In this document: positions 1 through 9,499 of the stretch, one piece after another
Layout: the number at the start of each line of letters is the position of its first letter
Position numbering within the stretch: position 1 is the stretch's first letter
Notes under the pieces: model-generated
Seen by the model: the letters and a program-made list of their open reading frames with translations, nothing else
The model's database searches: none
What the model was told of the DNA's origin: nothing
NCBI GenBank assembly: GCA_017442855.1
Contig: JAFSPM010000037.1
Span: forward strand, 145,963-209,962
Direction: 5' to 3'
Origin: Bacteroidaceae bacterium
GTDB taxonomy: Bacteria; Bacteroidota; Bacteroidia; Bacteroidales; Bacteroidaceae
Length of the DNA stretch: 64,000 nt
Made by a program: the position numbers and the translations under genes

Positions 1-2045
1 CCGCTCACCAACAGATAAGTTCCCTTATCTAACTGCATTCCCTTCTTAAACGTATTACGCCAGCTCACGCCACCACCCATATCCACTTGTCCTTCATCAA
101 AGCTTAGCAAGGTGGTAGTGCCATCGTCCTTGATACGACTGATGGTGAAATGACTGTAATACTCCGGATTCTCCAACGAGGGCGTTGGTTGATAATTGAT
201 CACAAACGTACCGACAGGAGTAGTTGTCTGCTCAGTTGCCTCGAAATTCACATCTACCCATTTGCCTTCATGAAGATATTGTACCTTGCCTGTCACCCCA
301 TCTTTACGGGCATCAATACCAAGGCTCCATGCCACATTCACGAAGAAGATATCACGAGAGCGAGGGTCAGCCACCTTTGACCTCCACACGCCTACCGAAG
401 ACATAGCGATACGTTGGGCATACGGACCATCGACAATGTACAAACTATCGGAGCACCACTTCACTAATTCCGCTGGATTATTACGGAAACGCTGTTGGTC
501 AGCTAGTGAGATATGTTGTTGGAAGAACTGCTTGTATGGCACCAGCATCTCATCCTCCACCCTCATATTAGGCTTACTGCCAGGTGTCTGTTGGTCTGCT
601 AACACCTCAAGGCTCACATCCCGAAGGTCCTTGTCACTTAAGAGTGCCAGATAGTGCACGCTTCCACCATTTGTCAGATAACGCTTAATGGTTGTATGAT
701 TGCCGCTCGACTTAATTAAATAAGGCACAGCATCCAGACTTAGCTGATGTTCTTTTACAAAAGCAATTGCCGTTTCCTCATTCATGAATGTATTCATATA
801 GGCAATACGCAGGGAGTCTTCAGTCACCTTGCGGGCATCATTTTGTATTCGCTGTTCATCCGTGACTTCTGGCAAGGTGTATTGTTCTATAGGAGGCACA
901 ATATCTATCTGCTCAACAGGACTGTCATCAGCAGGATTGACTTTATCCAACACTATACTAATCTCATCATCGGTACCGAAAGAAGCCTTACTATATCCAT
1001 AACGTCCACCATGAGAAGCCCATACCAGCATATCACCCTTACCTGCCGTCAGGAATGTATGTCCGTCGGCATCAGTATATTTAGTCACCACTGGGCAGAA
1101 CTCTGCATAGTTGTATATCATGAAATCCACACGGGCATCTGCCATTGGTTTGCCTTGCGTATCCACCACATTGAAATCAATACGAGCCGTTGATGCATAA
1201 TTATCAATCAAGTTGATTTCTGTAAAAGTATCAGACACCAGCATCTTCTCCTCTGAACCGTTGTATTTGCCAAACACACGGGTATGCATCAGCATCGCCC
1301 TGCTGGCTGCACTGTTGAACCAACCCAAGTTCAACACCGCCTCTGGCTCACAAGCGCCCATAAACCACCACTGACCATCAGCCCAAGCTTCCACCCAAGC
1401 ATGATTGTCGTCGGTATGAGCCCAACGAGGCGTATAGACCTGACGGGCAGGAATGCCGATGGCACGCAAAGCAGCCACCGTGAAGGTGGATTCCTCGCCA
1501 CACCTGCCGTATGCCGCACTGATGGTAGCCAATGGTGAGGTAGTCCGGGCATCCGAAGGTTGGTAGGTCACATGTTCATGACACCAGTGGTTCACCTCCA
1601 ATATGGCCTCCTGCATACTGAGTCCCTTCACCCTTTCCTTCAGTTCCTCATAGCAGTCATGGCGGAATGTGTCAAGGTTTTCGTTGTTCACGCGGATAGG
1701 CAATACGAAATGCCGGAACAGCAGTTCAGGCACTTGCCTGCCCCACGGCATTTCTTGTTGCGCCTTGAATGACATGCGTACATTCTCCAAGAAATAATCT
1801 GTAGAATAATCCGTCATGTCAGCAATGGGCATATAGGCATAGAGAAACTGCAAGGCCTCCAACTCTTTCGCAGAAATGCCCTCAGCTGGTGTATAGAATT
1901 GTGCGCCTACCAGTCCGATTTTCGCCTCAAAGTCTGCTATCACTTGCTGGCGATAGTCGTTATCGCTGATAAAATGACCATCGTTGGGGTTGCAGGCAGT
2001 CAGCACTACCAGCAGTACAGTCAGCCATCCGTATAGTTTTTTCAT
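1..2045 (-). CDS. Transglutaminase-like lipoprotein (3' end cut by the window edge)
   Basis: About 681 codons are present and the frame runs open off the left edge. The N-terminus is a lipoprotein signal (MKKLYGWLTVLLVVLTAC), so the protein is probably anchored in the cell envelope. A transglutaminase/protease-like core follows: Cys182 in GRCGEEST and His215 in DDNHAWVEAW are the expected catalytic pair. The third position, normally Asp after the Trp-rich strand, reads WWFMGACEPE, so the Asp seems absent. The rest is about 450 residues of beta-rich, carboxypeptidase-regulatory-like sequence. It diverges from the GH106-GH2 operon through a shared symmetrical promoter, which suggests a joint role in using a host or plant polymer. 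The peptidase versus transglutaminase activity and its substrate are unknown. Confidence 0.8.
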   Translation of the reverse strand, partial: MKKLYGWLTVLLVVLTACNPNDGHFISDNDYRQQVIADFEAKIGLVGAQFYTPAEGISAKELEALQFLYAYMPIADMTDYSTDYFLENVRMSFKAQQEMPWGRQVPELLFRHFVLPIRVNNENLDTFRHDCYEELKERVKGLSMQEAILEVNHWCHEHVTYQPSDARTTSPLATISAAYGRCGEESTFTVAALRAIGIPARQVYTPRWAHTDDNHAWVEAWADGQWWFMGACEPEAVLNLGWFNSAASRAMLMHTRVFGKYNGSEEKMLVSDTFTEINLIDNYASTARIDFNVVDTQGKPMADARVDFMIYNYAEFCPVVTKYTDADGHTFLTAGKGDMLVWASHGGRYGYSKASFGTDDEISIVLDKVNPADDSPVEQIDIVPPIEQYTLPEVTDEQRIQNDARKVTEDSLRIAYMNTFMNEETAIAFVKEHQLSLDAVPYLIKSSGNHTTIKRYLTNGGSVHYLALLSDKDLRDVSLEVLADQQTPGSKPNMRVEDEMLVPYKQFFQQHISLADQQRFRNNPAELVKWCSDSLYIVDGPYAQRIAMSSVGVWRSKVADPRSRDIFFVNVAWSLGIDARKDGVTGKVQYLHEGKWVDVNFEATEQTTTPVGTFVINYQPTPSLENPEYYSHFTISRIKDDGTTTLLSFDEGQVDMGGGVSWRNTFKKGMQLDKGTYLLVS

Positions 2046-2068
2046 GGTAAAATCTTCACTTATTTATC

Positions 2069-2098
2069 GCAAATGTACTAAAAAAAACGTACATTTGC
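2069..2098. promoter_or_regulatory. Symmetrical divergent promoter
   Basis: A perfect inverted repeat, GCAAATGTAC and GTACATTTGC, is separated by 10 nt. Each arm contains the Bacteroidota -7 element TACATTTG, one per strand, pointing to the transglutaminase gene (minus) and the GH106 gene (plus). A minus-strand -33 TTTG is visible as CAAA at 2100-2103. Because the -7 elements are the palindrome, one dimeric regulator could cover both promoters. That last step is inference. Confidence 0.65.
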
Positions 2099-2136
2099 AC
2101 AAATAGACAGAAAGAATAATCTTAATACTAATAGAT

Positions 2137-5100
2137 ATGAAAAAACTAATCTGGATAGTAGCTGCAGGCCTTATACTGGCATTGGGCAGCTGTGGGGTTC
2201 CTGAAGCAGATCCGAACCTGTATAATGAATTCCTAAATCCTCCCACCGAGGCAAAGCCTCGTGTATGGTGGCATTGGATGGATGGTAATGTAACGAAGGA
2301 TGGTATCTACAAAGACCTGACTTGGATGAAACGTTCCGGCATTGCTGGTTTCATGAACTTCGACGCTGGTTTCAGTACCCCACTTCTAATAGACAAGAAA
2401 GTGGCTTACATGACAGATGAGTGGAAAGATGCTTTTGCCTATACCGTGCATCTGGCCGACTCATTAGGTATGGAGATGTCGGTAGCTGCATCACCAGGAT
2501 GGAGCTTCACTGGTGGGCCGTGGGTAGAGCCCAAGGATGGTATGAAGAAATTGGTGTGGCGCGAGATGCTCGTTTCAGGTGGCACCACCTACGATGGTTT
2601 CCTGCCTGAACCCTACAAGACCATCGGTGCTTTCCAGAATATCCCGCGTTCATCCAGGGATCCAAATGATGGCTATTATGCTGACATTGCCGTGTTGGCC
2701 TTCAAGTTGCCTGAAGCCGACAAGAACCTATCGGCTATGAATCCACGAATCACCTCCAGTGGAGGCAGTTTCTCTTTACAAAAACTCACTGATGGCGACT
2801 TGACCAACGCCGACTTATTGCCTCCTGGAACAGGAGGAACAAACGGCAAGGCATGGATTCAGTATGAGTTTGCTGCACCTCAAAAAGTAAAGGCACTGAC
2901 CATTGTGGATGGTAGGGTTCGTAACCAATGGGGAGCTCCTAAGCAGGAAATCAACAAGGTGTTGCAAGCAAGCGATGATGGCAGAACCTTCCGCGAAGTG
3001 TGCAGGATACCTAACAGTTCTGCCCCTCAAGGTACGGTAGATATCCCTGAAACTACAGCCAAGTTTTTCCGACTGGTAGTTGACAATGTGATAACCGTGA
3101 ACCCATACGCTGGCTTGATGGGACTAAGTACAGAGCCACAGGCAGAACCTACCCCCATAGCAGAGTTTGTGTTGCATACCGTGAGCCGCATCAACCATAC
3201 CGAGGAGAAGGCTGGCTTCGCCGCTCCTGCAGACTTAGCCTTGTATGACACTCCTGAAGAAGCCGCAGTGGTGGCTTTAGACGAAGTGATTGACATCACT
3301 GAGAACGTCAAGGATGGCCGTCTGACTTGGGAAGTACCAGCTGGCACATGGAAGATTGTACGCTATGGTTACTCGCAGACGGGCCACCAGAACAGTCCGG
3401 CTCCTCCAGAGGCTACTGGTTTCGAGGTAGATAAGATGGACCCTATTGCTTTCAGGGCCTATATGGACCATTATCTCGGCATGTATGTAGATGCCTCGAA
3501 AGACCAACTGGGCAAGGTGGTGAAATATATCATGACCGACAGCTATGAATCTGAACAAGAGAACTGGACACCTGCATTGGAAGAGGAGTTCGAGGCGCGC
3601 AACGGCTATAGTCTGCGACCTTGGATGCCAGTGCTGATGGGGCACATCGTGAACAGTTCAGAGGAGAGTGAACGCTTCCTGCGCGACTGGCGTCGCACAT
3701 TAGGCAGTCTCGTAACAGATAATTGTTACAACCTACTGACCGACATTTTGAAGGAACGTGGCATGGGTCGCTATACTGAATCTCATGAGAACGGTCGTGT
3801 ATATCTGGTGGACGGCATGGAAGTGAAGGCAAAGGCCGATGTGCCAATGGCAGCAGCTTGGGTGCCTCATAACACGAATGCTTCTTCCCCTGCCATGAGT
3901 AGGGCGGATATCCGCGAGGCTGCTTCTGTGGCACATATCTACGGACAAAATCTCGTAGCCGGTGAGTCATTGACCGCTCCCGGTGGAGAAGGTCGTTCGT
4001 ATGCCTATTACCCTGGTAACCTGAAAGCAACCGCTGACATGGAAATGGCAAGTGGTTTGAACCGTTTCGTCATCCACACCTCCGTACACCAGCCGCTCGA
4101 CGAGCTCAAACCTGGCTTGGGCTTAGGTCCTATCGGACAGTGGTTCAACCGTCTGGATAACTGGTCAGAGTCTGCCTGGGCATGGACGGACTACCTGTCA
4201 CGTAGCTGCTACTTGTTGCAGAAGGGAACATTTGTTGCCGATATCCTATACTACTATGGTGAGGACAACAACATCACAGGTCTGTTTGGTGAGGAGCAAC
4301 CAGCCTTCCCAACAGGTTATAATTATGACTATATCAACAGCGACGCATTACTGAACCTGCTCGATTACGAGTATGACAAGCTGACTACGCCGAGTGGCAT
4401 GAGCTACCGTATGCTGGTGCTCGACCCGAACGTGAAGCGTATTCCTGTAAATGTACTCAAGAAGATTGCCGAACTGGCAAAGGCTGGTGCTGTTATCTGT
4501 GGTGCAAAGCCCGAACTGCCTGGTAGATTGACGGATGACGTGGAGGAATTCAACGGCATTGTGAATGAGATATGGGGTGGCGAACTGAGCAATGTCTATC
4601 TCACCAGCGACATGAAGAGCGTACTCGACAAGATAGGTGTAAGGCCAGACGTGACCATTGGTGATGACCTGCGTTTCGTACACCGTCATACCAGTCGTGC
4701 TGACATTTATTGGATTAACAACCCCGAAGGCCCAGCCAAGACTGTCGAACTGTCGTTCCGCGTGAGAGGCAAGAAGCCAGAGATTTGGCATCCAGAGACA
4801 GGCAAGCGTGAGGAGGTGACCTATCGCACAGAGGGTGGTCGCACAGTCGTAAAGGTAAACTTAGTGGAGAACGATGCCCTGTTTGTGGTGTTCAACGGAC
4901 CAGCAGAACAAGAGGTAGTCACCTTGCCAGAACTGAAAGAGGTGCATGTCAACACCATCAATACGCCTTGGCAGGTAACCTTCCAAGAACAACGTGGTGC
5001 CCCTGCTTCCGTCCAGTTCGACCAGCTCATCAACTTGGCCGACAGCGAGGTGGAAGGCATCAAGTACTTTAGTGGTGTGGCCACCTATACTAATAGCTTC

Positions 5101-5430
5101 GACATCACGGAAGACCAGCTGAATGCTGAGCAGGTGTTGCTCGACTTAGGTAACGTGGGGGTAATGGCCGAGGTAACCATCAATGGTCACGGCCTGGGTG
5201 TGTATTGGAAGGCACCTTATCGTGTAGATATCAAGGAGGCACTGCAAGTTGGCAAGAATGATATTGAGGTGAAGGTAACGAACCTGTGGATTAATCGTCT
5301 AATTGGCGATTCACGACCCGACATGAAGGAAAAGGTTACATGGTCGCTCTATCCATTCTATAACCCCAACTCCCAGATGTCACCATCTGGCCTCATGGGA
5401 CCTGTAAATATTGTGATTTGTAAGAACTGA
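2137..5430 (+). CDS. GH106-family glycoside hydrolase (alpha-L-rhamnosidase type), lipoprotein
   Basis: 1097 aa with a lipoprotein signal (LILALGSCG), so it is expected in the periplasm or on the outer membrane. The start of the catalytic region, PRVWWHWMDGNVTKDGIYKD followed by MKRSGIAGFMNFDAGF, is the signature of the GH106 alpha-L-rhamnosidase family (large TIM-barrel enzymes of about 1000-1150 aa). An inserted carbohydrate-binding-like beta-sandwich lies around residues 190-340, and a GH2-like jelly-roll (VTINGHGLGVYWKAPYRVDI) is near the C-terminus. It ends 4 nt before the next glycosidase gene, so the two are co-transcribed. Family membership is secure; rhamnoside specificity is inferred from the family. 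Confidence 0.85.
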   Translation: MKKLIWIVAAGLILALGSCGVPEADPNLYNEFLNPPTEAKPRVWWHWMDGNVTKDGIYKDLTWMKRSGIAGFMNFDAGFSTPLLIDKKVAYMTDEWKDAFAYTVHLADSLGMEMSVAASPGWSFTGGPWVEPKDGMKKLVWREMLVSGGTTYDGFLPEPYKTIGAFQNIPRSSRDPNDGYYADIAVLAFKLPEADKNLSAMNPRITSSGGSFSLQKLTDGDLTNADLLPPGTGGTNGKAWIQYEFAAPQKVKALTIVDGRVRNQWGAPKQEINKVLQASDDGRTFREVCRIPNSSAPQGTVDIPETTAKFFRLVVDNVITVNPYAGLMGLSTEPQAEPTPIAEFVLHTVSRINHTEEKAGFAAPADLALYDTPEEAAVVALDEVIDITENVKDGRLTWEVPAGTWKIVRYGYSQTGHQNSPAPPEATGFEVDKMDPIAFRAYMDHYLGMYVDASKDQLGKVVKYIMTDSYESEQENWTPALEEEFEARNGYSLRPWMPVLMGHIVNSSEESERFLRDWRRTLGSLVTDNCYNLLTDILKERGMGRYTESHENGRVYLVDGMEVKAKADVPMAAAWVPHNTNASSPAMSRADIREAASVAHIYGQNLVAGESLTAPGGEGRSYAYYPGNLKATADMEMASGLNRFVIHTSVHQPLDELKPGLGLGPIGQWFNRLDNWSESAWAWTDYLSRSCYLLQKGTFVADILYYYGEDNNITGLFGEEQPAFPTGYNYDYINSDALLNLLDYEYDKLTTPSGMSYRMLVLDPNVKRIPVNVLKKIAELAKAGAVICGAKPELPGRLTDDVEEFNGIVNEIWGGELSNVYLTSDMKSVLDKIGVRPDVTIGDDLRFVHRHTSRADIYWINNPEGPAKTVELSFRVRGKKPEIWHPETGKREEVTYRTEGGRTVVKVNLVENDALFVVFNGPAEQEVVTLPELKEVHVNTINTPWQVTFQEQRGAPASVQFDQLINLADSEVEGIKYFSGVATYTNSFDITEDQLNAEQVLLDLGNVGVMAEVTINGHGLGVYWKAPYRVDIKEALQVGKNDIEVKVTNLWINRLIGDSRPDMKEKVTWSLYPFYNPNSQMSPSGLMGPVNIVICKN

Positions 5431-5434
5431 TATT

Positions 5435-7903
5435 ATGAGAAGACTATTATTGGGCTTAGTCGCTTTCCTTCCTCTGCTGGCATTCTCACAACGACAGGAA
5501 ATGCTACTGGAGAAAGGATGGCACTTTGTTAACCAAGAGGTGACAGATGCCTGGCGCATCGACTATAATGATAGTGGCTGGCAACAAGTGACGGTACCAC
5601 ACGACTGGGCTATCTATGGTCCTTTCGATGGAAACAACGACCGTCAGGTAGTAGCCATAGAGCAAGACGGTGAGACAGAAGCCTCTCAAAAATCTGGTCG
5701 CACAGGCGGTTTGCCCTTTGTGGGCATCGGGTGGTATCGCAATACCTTTGATGTGCCTGCGGGTAAGCAGACAGCTTTAGTATTCGATGGCGCCATGAGC
5801 GAGGCTCGAGTATATGTCAATGGCGAAGAAGCGATTTTCTGGCCCTACGGCTACAACTCGTTCTACTGCGATGTGACACCTTTCATCCATGCCGATGGCA
5901 AGAACAATGTGGTGGCAGTCCGCTTGGAGAACCGTCCGTCATCCTCTCGTTGGTACCCCGGAGCAGGTCTGTATCGCAATGTGCATGTGGTAACAACCGA
6001 GAAGATCCATATCCCTGTATGGGGCACCCACATCACTACCCCACATGTGGAAAAAGACTATGCATCCGTTAGTTTGAATATCTCGTTGGCGAACTCTACC
6101 CACCAGCAGATGATCCGTCTGGTAACGGATATCATTGCTCCAGATGGAAAGATAGTTGCCACCAAGGACGATACCAAGATGGCGGTACACGACATCGCTT
6201 TGGGACAAAACTTCATCGTAGATCATCCACAACTATGGTCGCCAGAGATGCCTTATTTATATAAAGCCCACACTCGTGTATATGCCGATGACAAGCAGGT
6301 GGATGAATACACTACTCGCTTTGGCATCCGTAGCATCGAGTATGTGCCAGAGAAAGGTTTCTTCCTCAATGGCGAACTGCGTAAGTTCCAGGGTGTGTGC
6401 AACCACCACGACTTAGGACCATTGGGCGCTGCTATCAACAAGGCGGCTTTGCGTCGCCAACTCACCTTGCTCAAAGATATGGGTTGCGATGCTATCCGTA
6501 CATCACACAACATGCCTGCCCCCGAATTGGTGGAGCTGTGCGACGAGATGGGCTTTATGATGATGGTGGAGCCATTCGACGAATGGGACATGGCGAAGTG
6601 CGAGAACGGTTATCACCGTTTCTTCCAGGAATGGGCGGAACGCGATATGGTGAATATGGTGCAACATTACCGAAATAACCCATCAGTAGTAATGTGGAGC
6701 ATCGGCAACGAAGTGCCCAACCAACGTGATCCAGAGAGTTATAAGACAGTAGCTTTCTTACAGGACATCTGCCATCGCCTCGACCCTACCCGACTTGTAA
6801 CGGTAGGCATCGACCAGGCAGAGAACTCGCTGCATAACGGTTTTGCTGCTACTATTGACATCCCTGGCTTCAACTACCGCCTGCCTTTCTACCAAGAGGC
6901 TTACGACATCCTGCCACAAGGCTTGGTATTGGGCTCAGAAACGGCCTCTACCGTTAGTTCACGAGGCGTGTATAAGTTCCCTGCCGAACTGAAGAAGGGT
7001 GCCACCTACGATGACATGCAGTCATCCGGCTACGACACCGAGGCTTGTTGGTGGTCGAACATCCCCGACCTTGACTTTGCGATGGCTGATGACTACGAAT
7101 GGGAAATCGGGCAGTTCGTATGGACAGGCTTCGACTACTTGGGAGAACCAACGCCTTACTACGACAACTGGCCTGCACATAGTTCCTACTTTGGTATCAT
7201 CGACCTGGCTTCCATCCCTAAGGACCGCTATTACCTCTATCGCAGTGTGTGGAACAAGCAGGAGAGCACCTTACACCTCCTGCCCCACTGGACTTGGAAG
7301 AACCGCAAGGGCCAGGTTACACCCGTTTATGTCTATACCAGCTATCCTGAAGCCGAACTGTTTGTCAACGGCAAGAGTCAGGGTAAGCAGCACAAGTGGA
7401 CAGCCACTGAGGCCAAAGCGAAAGAGGCTGAGTTAGGCGAGAAAGCCACCATGCACCGCTACCGCCTGATGTGGGAGGAGGTGAAGTATGAACCAGGAGA
7501 GCTCAAGGTAGTAGTGTATGATGCTAATGGCCAGGTGGCAGAGACAAAGATTGTACGCACAGCGGGCAAGCCTCATCACTTGCAGCTTTCCGTAGATAGA
7601 AGTCAGATTGATGCCGATGGCAAGGACTTGGCATATATCACCGTCAGCATTGTGGATAAGGATGGCAATCTCTGTCCTAACGACGGTAGAGAGGTAAACT
7701 TCAAGGTCAGTGGTGCTGGCTCCTTCCGTGCCGTTGCCAATGGCGACCCCACTTGCCTCGAGCTCTTCCATCAGCACCACATGCATGCCTTTGCTGGTCA
7801 GCTCACGGCCATTGTGCAGAGCAGCGAGCAGGCTGGTACCATCACTTTGCAAGCTTCTGCTAAAGGGCTAAAGCCTGCCAGTGTTCAAGTGCAAGTAAAA
7901 TAA
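5435..7903 (+). CDS. GH2 family glycosidase (beta-galactosidase-like), secreted
   Basis: 822 aa with a Sec signal (MRRLLLGLVAFLPLLAFSQ). Domains in order: GH2 sugar-binding jelly-roll (WQQVTVPHDW, GWYRNTFDVP), immunoglobulin-like linker, TIM-barrel, a DUF4982-like domain (TPVYVYTSYPEAELFVNG) and a C-terminal Ig/invasin-like domain. The acid/base Glu426 is in MWSIGNEVPNQ and the nucleophile Glu502 in LGSETAS; the 76-residue spacing matches classical GH2 enzymes. It is the second gene of the GH106 operon, so it probably removes a beta-linked sugar from the same rhamnose-containing glycan. The exact sugar (Gal, GlcA or other) cannot be read from the sequence. Confidence 0.88.
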   Translation: MRRLLLGLVAFLPLLAFSQRQEMLLEKGWHFVNQEVTDAWRIDYNDSGWQQVTVPHDWAIYGPFDGNNDRQVVAIEQDGETEASQKSGRTGGLPFVGIGWYRNTFDVPAGKQTALVFDGAMSEARVYVNGEEAIFWPYGYNSFYCDVTPFIHADGKNNVVAVRLENRPSSSRWYPGAGLYRNVHVVTTEKIHIPVWGTHITTPHVEKDYASVSLNISLANSTHQQMIRLVTDIIAPDGKIVATKDDTKMAVHDIALGQNFIVDHPQLWSPEMPYLYKAHTRVYADDKQVDEYTTRFGIRSIEYVPEKGFFLNGELRKFQGVCNHHDLGPLGAAINKAALRRQLTLLKDMGCDAIRTSHNMPAPELVELCDEMGFMMMVEPFDEWDMAKCENGYHRFFQEWAERDMVNMVQHYRNNPSVVMWSIGNEVPNQRDPESYKTVAFLQDICHRLDPTRLVTVGIDQAENSLHNGFAATIDIPGFNYRLPFYQEAYDILPQGLVLGSETASTVSSRGVYKFPAELKKGATYDDMQSSGYDTEACWWSNIPDLDFAMADDYEWEIGQFVWTGFDYLGEPTPYYDNWPAHSSYFGIIDLASIPKDRYYLYRSVWNKQESTLHLLPHWTWKNRKGQVTPVYVYTSYPEAELFVNGKSQGKQHKWTATEAKAKEAELGEKATMHRYRLMWEEVKYEPGELKVVVYDANGQVAETKIVRTAGKPHHLQLSVDRSQIDADGKDLAYITVSIVDKDGNLCPNDGREVNFKVSGAGSFRAVANGDPTCLELFHQHHMHAFAGQLTAIVQSSEQAGTITLQASAKGLKPASVQVQVK

Positions 7904-7942
7904 TGTAAAGTGACTAAGAAAAAGAGAAAGGGCATATGTGTA

Positions 7943-8045
7943 GAGGCGTTTAAAAATAACGAGTTTTTTGCGTTAAAAGGTAAAATCAAATAAGACCTTT
8001 GGTCGTCTATTTTACCTTAGCAAAAAGCGAAGTTATTTTAGCCTC
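7943..8045. repeat. 103-nt interrupted inverted repeat between convergent genes
   Basis: The arms pair in blocks: GAGGC with GCCTC, TAAAAATAAC with GTTATTTTA, TTTTTGC with GCAAAAA and AAGGTAAAA with TTTTACCTT. The tip contains GACC/GGTC. It sits between the 3' ends of the GH2 gene and exoA. It could act as a bidirectional terminator, but it is longer than an ordinary one and resembles a MITE or a structured RNA. No ORF is present in it. Confidence 0.6.
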
Positions 8046-8081
8046 GGAGCATCAGCCCTTGACTTTTTCTTTCACATAAAG

Positions 8082-8840
8082 CTATTTCACCTCTACTGTT
8101 AGCTCCACAGGACAATGGTCAGAGCCAAATATTTCGCTATGAATGCGAACCCCCTGCAGCTTCTCATCCAATGACTTAGAGGTGAGGAAATAATCAATAC
8201 GCCACCCTGCGTTCTTCTCACGAGCATGGAAGCGATAGCTCCACCACGAGTACTGGTTAGCCATGTCTGGATAGAAATAGCGGAAGGTATCAGTAAAGCC
8301 ACTGCTGAGCAACTGCGTCATCTTCTCACGCTCCTCATCCGTAAAGCCCGCATTGCGACGATTCGTCTTTGGGTTTCGCAAGTCAATCTCCTGGTGCGCC
8401 ACATTCATATCGCCACAAGCGATAACAGGCTTCTTGGCATCCAATGCCAGCAGGTAAGCGCGGAAATCATCTTCCCACTTCATGCGATAGTCCAATCGGC
8501 GTAGTTCCTCCTGCGAATTAGGTGTATAGACATTAACAAGGTAGAAAGTAGGCATCTCCAATGTGATGACACGCCCCTCGTGGTCATGCTCATCAATGCC
8601 CAAGCCGTAAGTCACCGCCAGCGGGTCATGCTTCGAAAAGATGGCAGTGCCCGAATAGCCTTTCTTCTCGGCATAGTTCCAATAAGAACGATAGCCCTCG
8701 AATGACAAGTCCAGTTGTCCTTCCTGCATCTTCGTCTCTTGCAGACAAAAGAAATCGGCATCCAGTGCCTTGAACGCATCAGCAAACCCTTTGTCACAAA
8801 CGGCTCTCAGTCCGTTTACATTCCATGATATCAGCTTCAT
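8082..8840 (-). CDS. xth: Exodeoxyribonuclease III (AP endonuclease)
   Basis: 252 aa, the usual length for the ExoA/Xth family of the exonuclease-endonuclease-phosphatase fold. Visible motifs are MKLISWNVNGLRA, LQETK (metal-binding Glu), YTPNSQ, GDMNVAH, RRNAGFTDEER, WRIDYFL and the terminal GSDHCPV. It cleaves the DNA backbone at abasic sites in base-excision repair, in the cytoplasm. It lies 14 nt after the Lrp-type regulator on the same strand and may be read with it. It is an ordinary intact gene. Confidence 0.95.
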   Translation of the reverse strand: MKLISWNVNGLRAVCDKGFADAFKALDADFFCLQETKMQEGQLDLSFEGYRSYWNYAEKKGYSGTAIFSKHDPLAVTYGLGIDEHDHEGRVITLEMPTFYLVNVYTPNSQEELRRLDYRMKWEDDFRAYLLALDAKKPVIACGDMNVAHQEIDLRNPKTNRRNAGFTDEEREKMTQLLSSGFTDTFRYFYPDMANQYSWWSYRFHAREKNAGWRIDYFLTSKSLDEKLQGVRIHSEIFGSDHCPVELTVEVK

Positions 8841-8854
8841 AATATTTTGTTCAA

Positions 8855-9346
8855 TTAAAAATTAAGTCCATAATTGTGCTTCACCTCACTCATCACAAAC
8901 ATACTCTCTACCGCTCCGAGGCTTTCTATAGCTCCAAGCTTATTGATCAAGAACTCATTATAAGCCTTCATATCGGTGGCATGAATTTTCAACAAATAAT
9001 CGGTGGTACCAGAAACATTATAGCACTCGGTCACCTCAGGCAGTTCCTGCACCATTAGCATAAAGTCCTTGGCAATGTCACGATTCATGCGCTTCAGCTT
9101 CACGTTGCAAAACACAATGAAGCCCTGATTCAGTTTCTCAGCATCCAACACAGCAATGTATTTCTTGATATAGCCACCCGATTCCAGTCGTTTTAATCGT
9201 TCATATACAGGTGTAGATGAAAGACTTACCTTACCTGCCAGTTCCTTGATGGTAAGGCGTCCATTCTCCTGCAATACCCGCAATATCTGCAAGTCGGTTT
9301 TATCCAAAGTATCCATAAAAGAAGATTTATTCTGTTTTCCTTTCAA
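8855..9346 (-). CDS. Lrp/AsnC-family transcriptional regulator
   Basis: 163 aa. The N-terminal winged helix (LDKTDLQILRVLQENGRLTI, then LAGKVSLSSTPVYERLKRLE) is followed by a RAM/ACT-type ligand-binding domain (VTECYNVSGTTDYLLKIHATD). Family members sense amino acids and bind DNA as dimers to octamers. It diverges from an O-acetylhomoserine sulfhydrylase gene, so a role in sulfur or methionine metabolism is plausible but inferred. A possible alternative start at MDTLDKTD would shorten it by 10 residues. Confidence 0.9.
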   Translation of the reverse strand: MKGKQNKSSFMDTLDKTDLQILRVLQENGRLTIKELAGKVSLSSTPVYERLKRLESGGYIKKYIAVLDAEKLNQGFIVFCNVKLKRMNRDIAKDFMLMVQELPEVTECYNVSGTTDYLLKIHATDMKAYNEFLINKLGAIESLGAVESMFVMSEVKHNYGLNF

Positions 9347-9421
9347 TTATCATGCGAATGCAGCACATACATTCTACTTACAACTACAAAAGTAGAAACA
9401 TTTTCTGAATATTCCAAATAA

Positions 9422-9454
9422 TTTGTTTGATATATCCAAATCATCTTAACTTTG
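9422..9454 (+). promoter_or_regulatory. Promoter of the O-acetylhomoserine sulfhydrylase gene
   Basis: TTTG at 9422-9425 is followed after 21 nt by TAACTTTG at 9447-9454, a good match to the Bacteroidota promoter. The leader to the start codon is only about 40 nt, too short for a SAM riboswitch. The divergent Lrp-type gene makes this region a likely site of that regulator. Confidence 0.65.
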
Positions 9455-9499
9455 CAGCAGAAAACTTAACAACAAAAACAAATTAAAAACTCAAATAGT

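Noticed and set aside
747-1193. 148-residue plus-strand ORF
   Set aside because: Antisense shadow of the transglutaminase-like gene, without any recognisable protein features.
9455-9499. SAM riboswitch before metY
   Set aside because: The leader is only about 45 nt and shows no folded aptamer.
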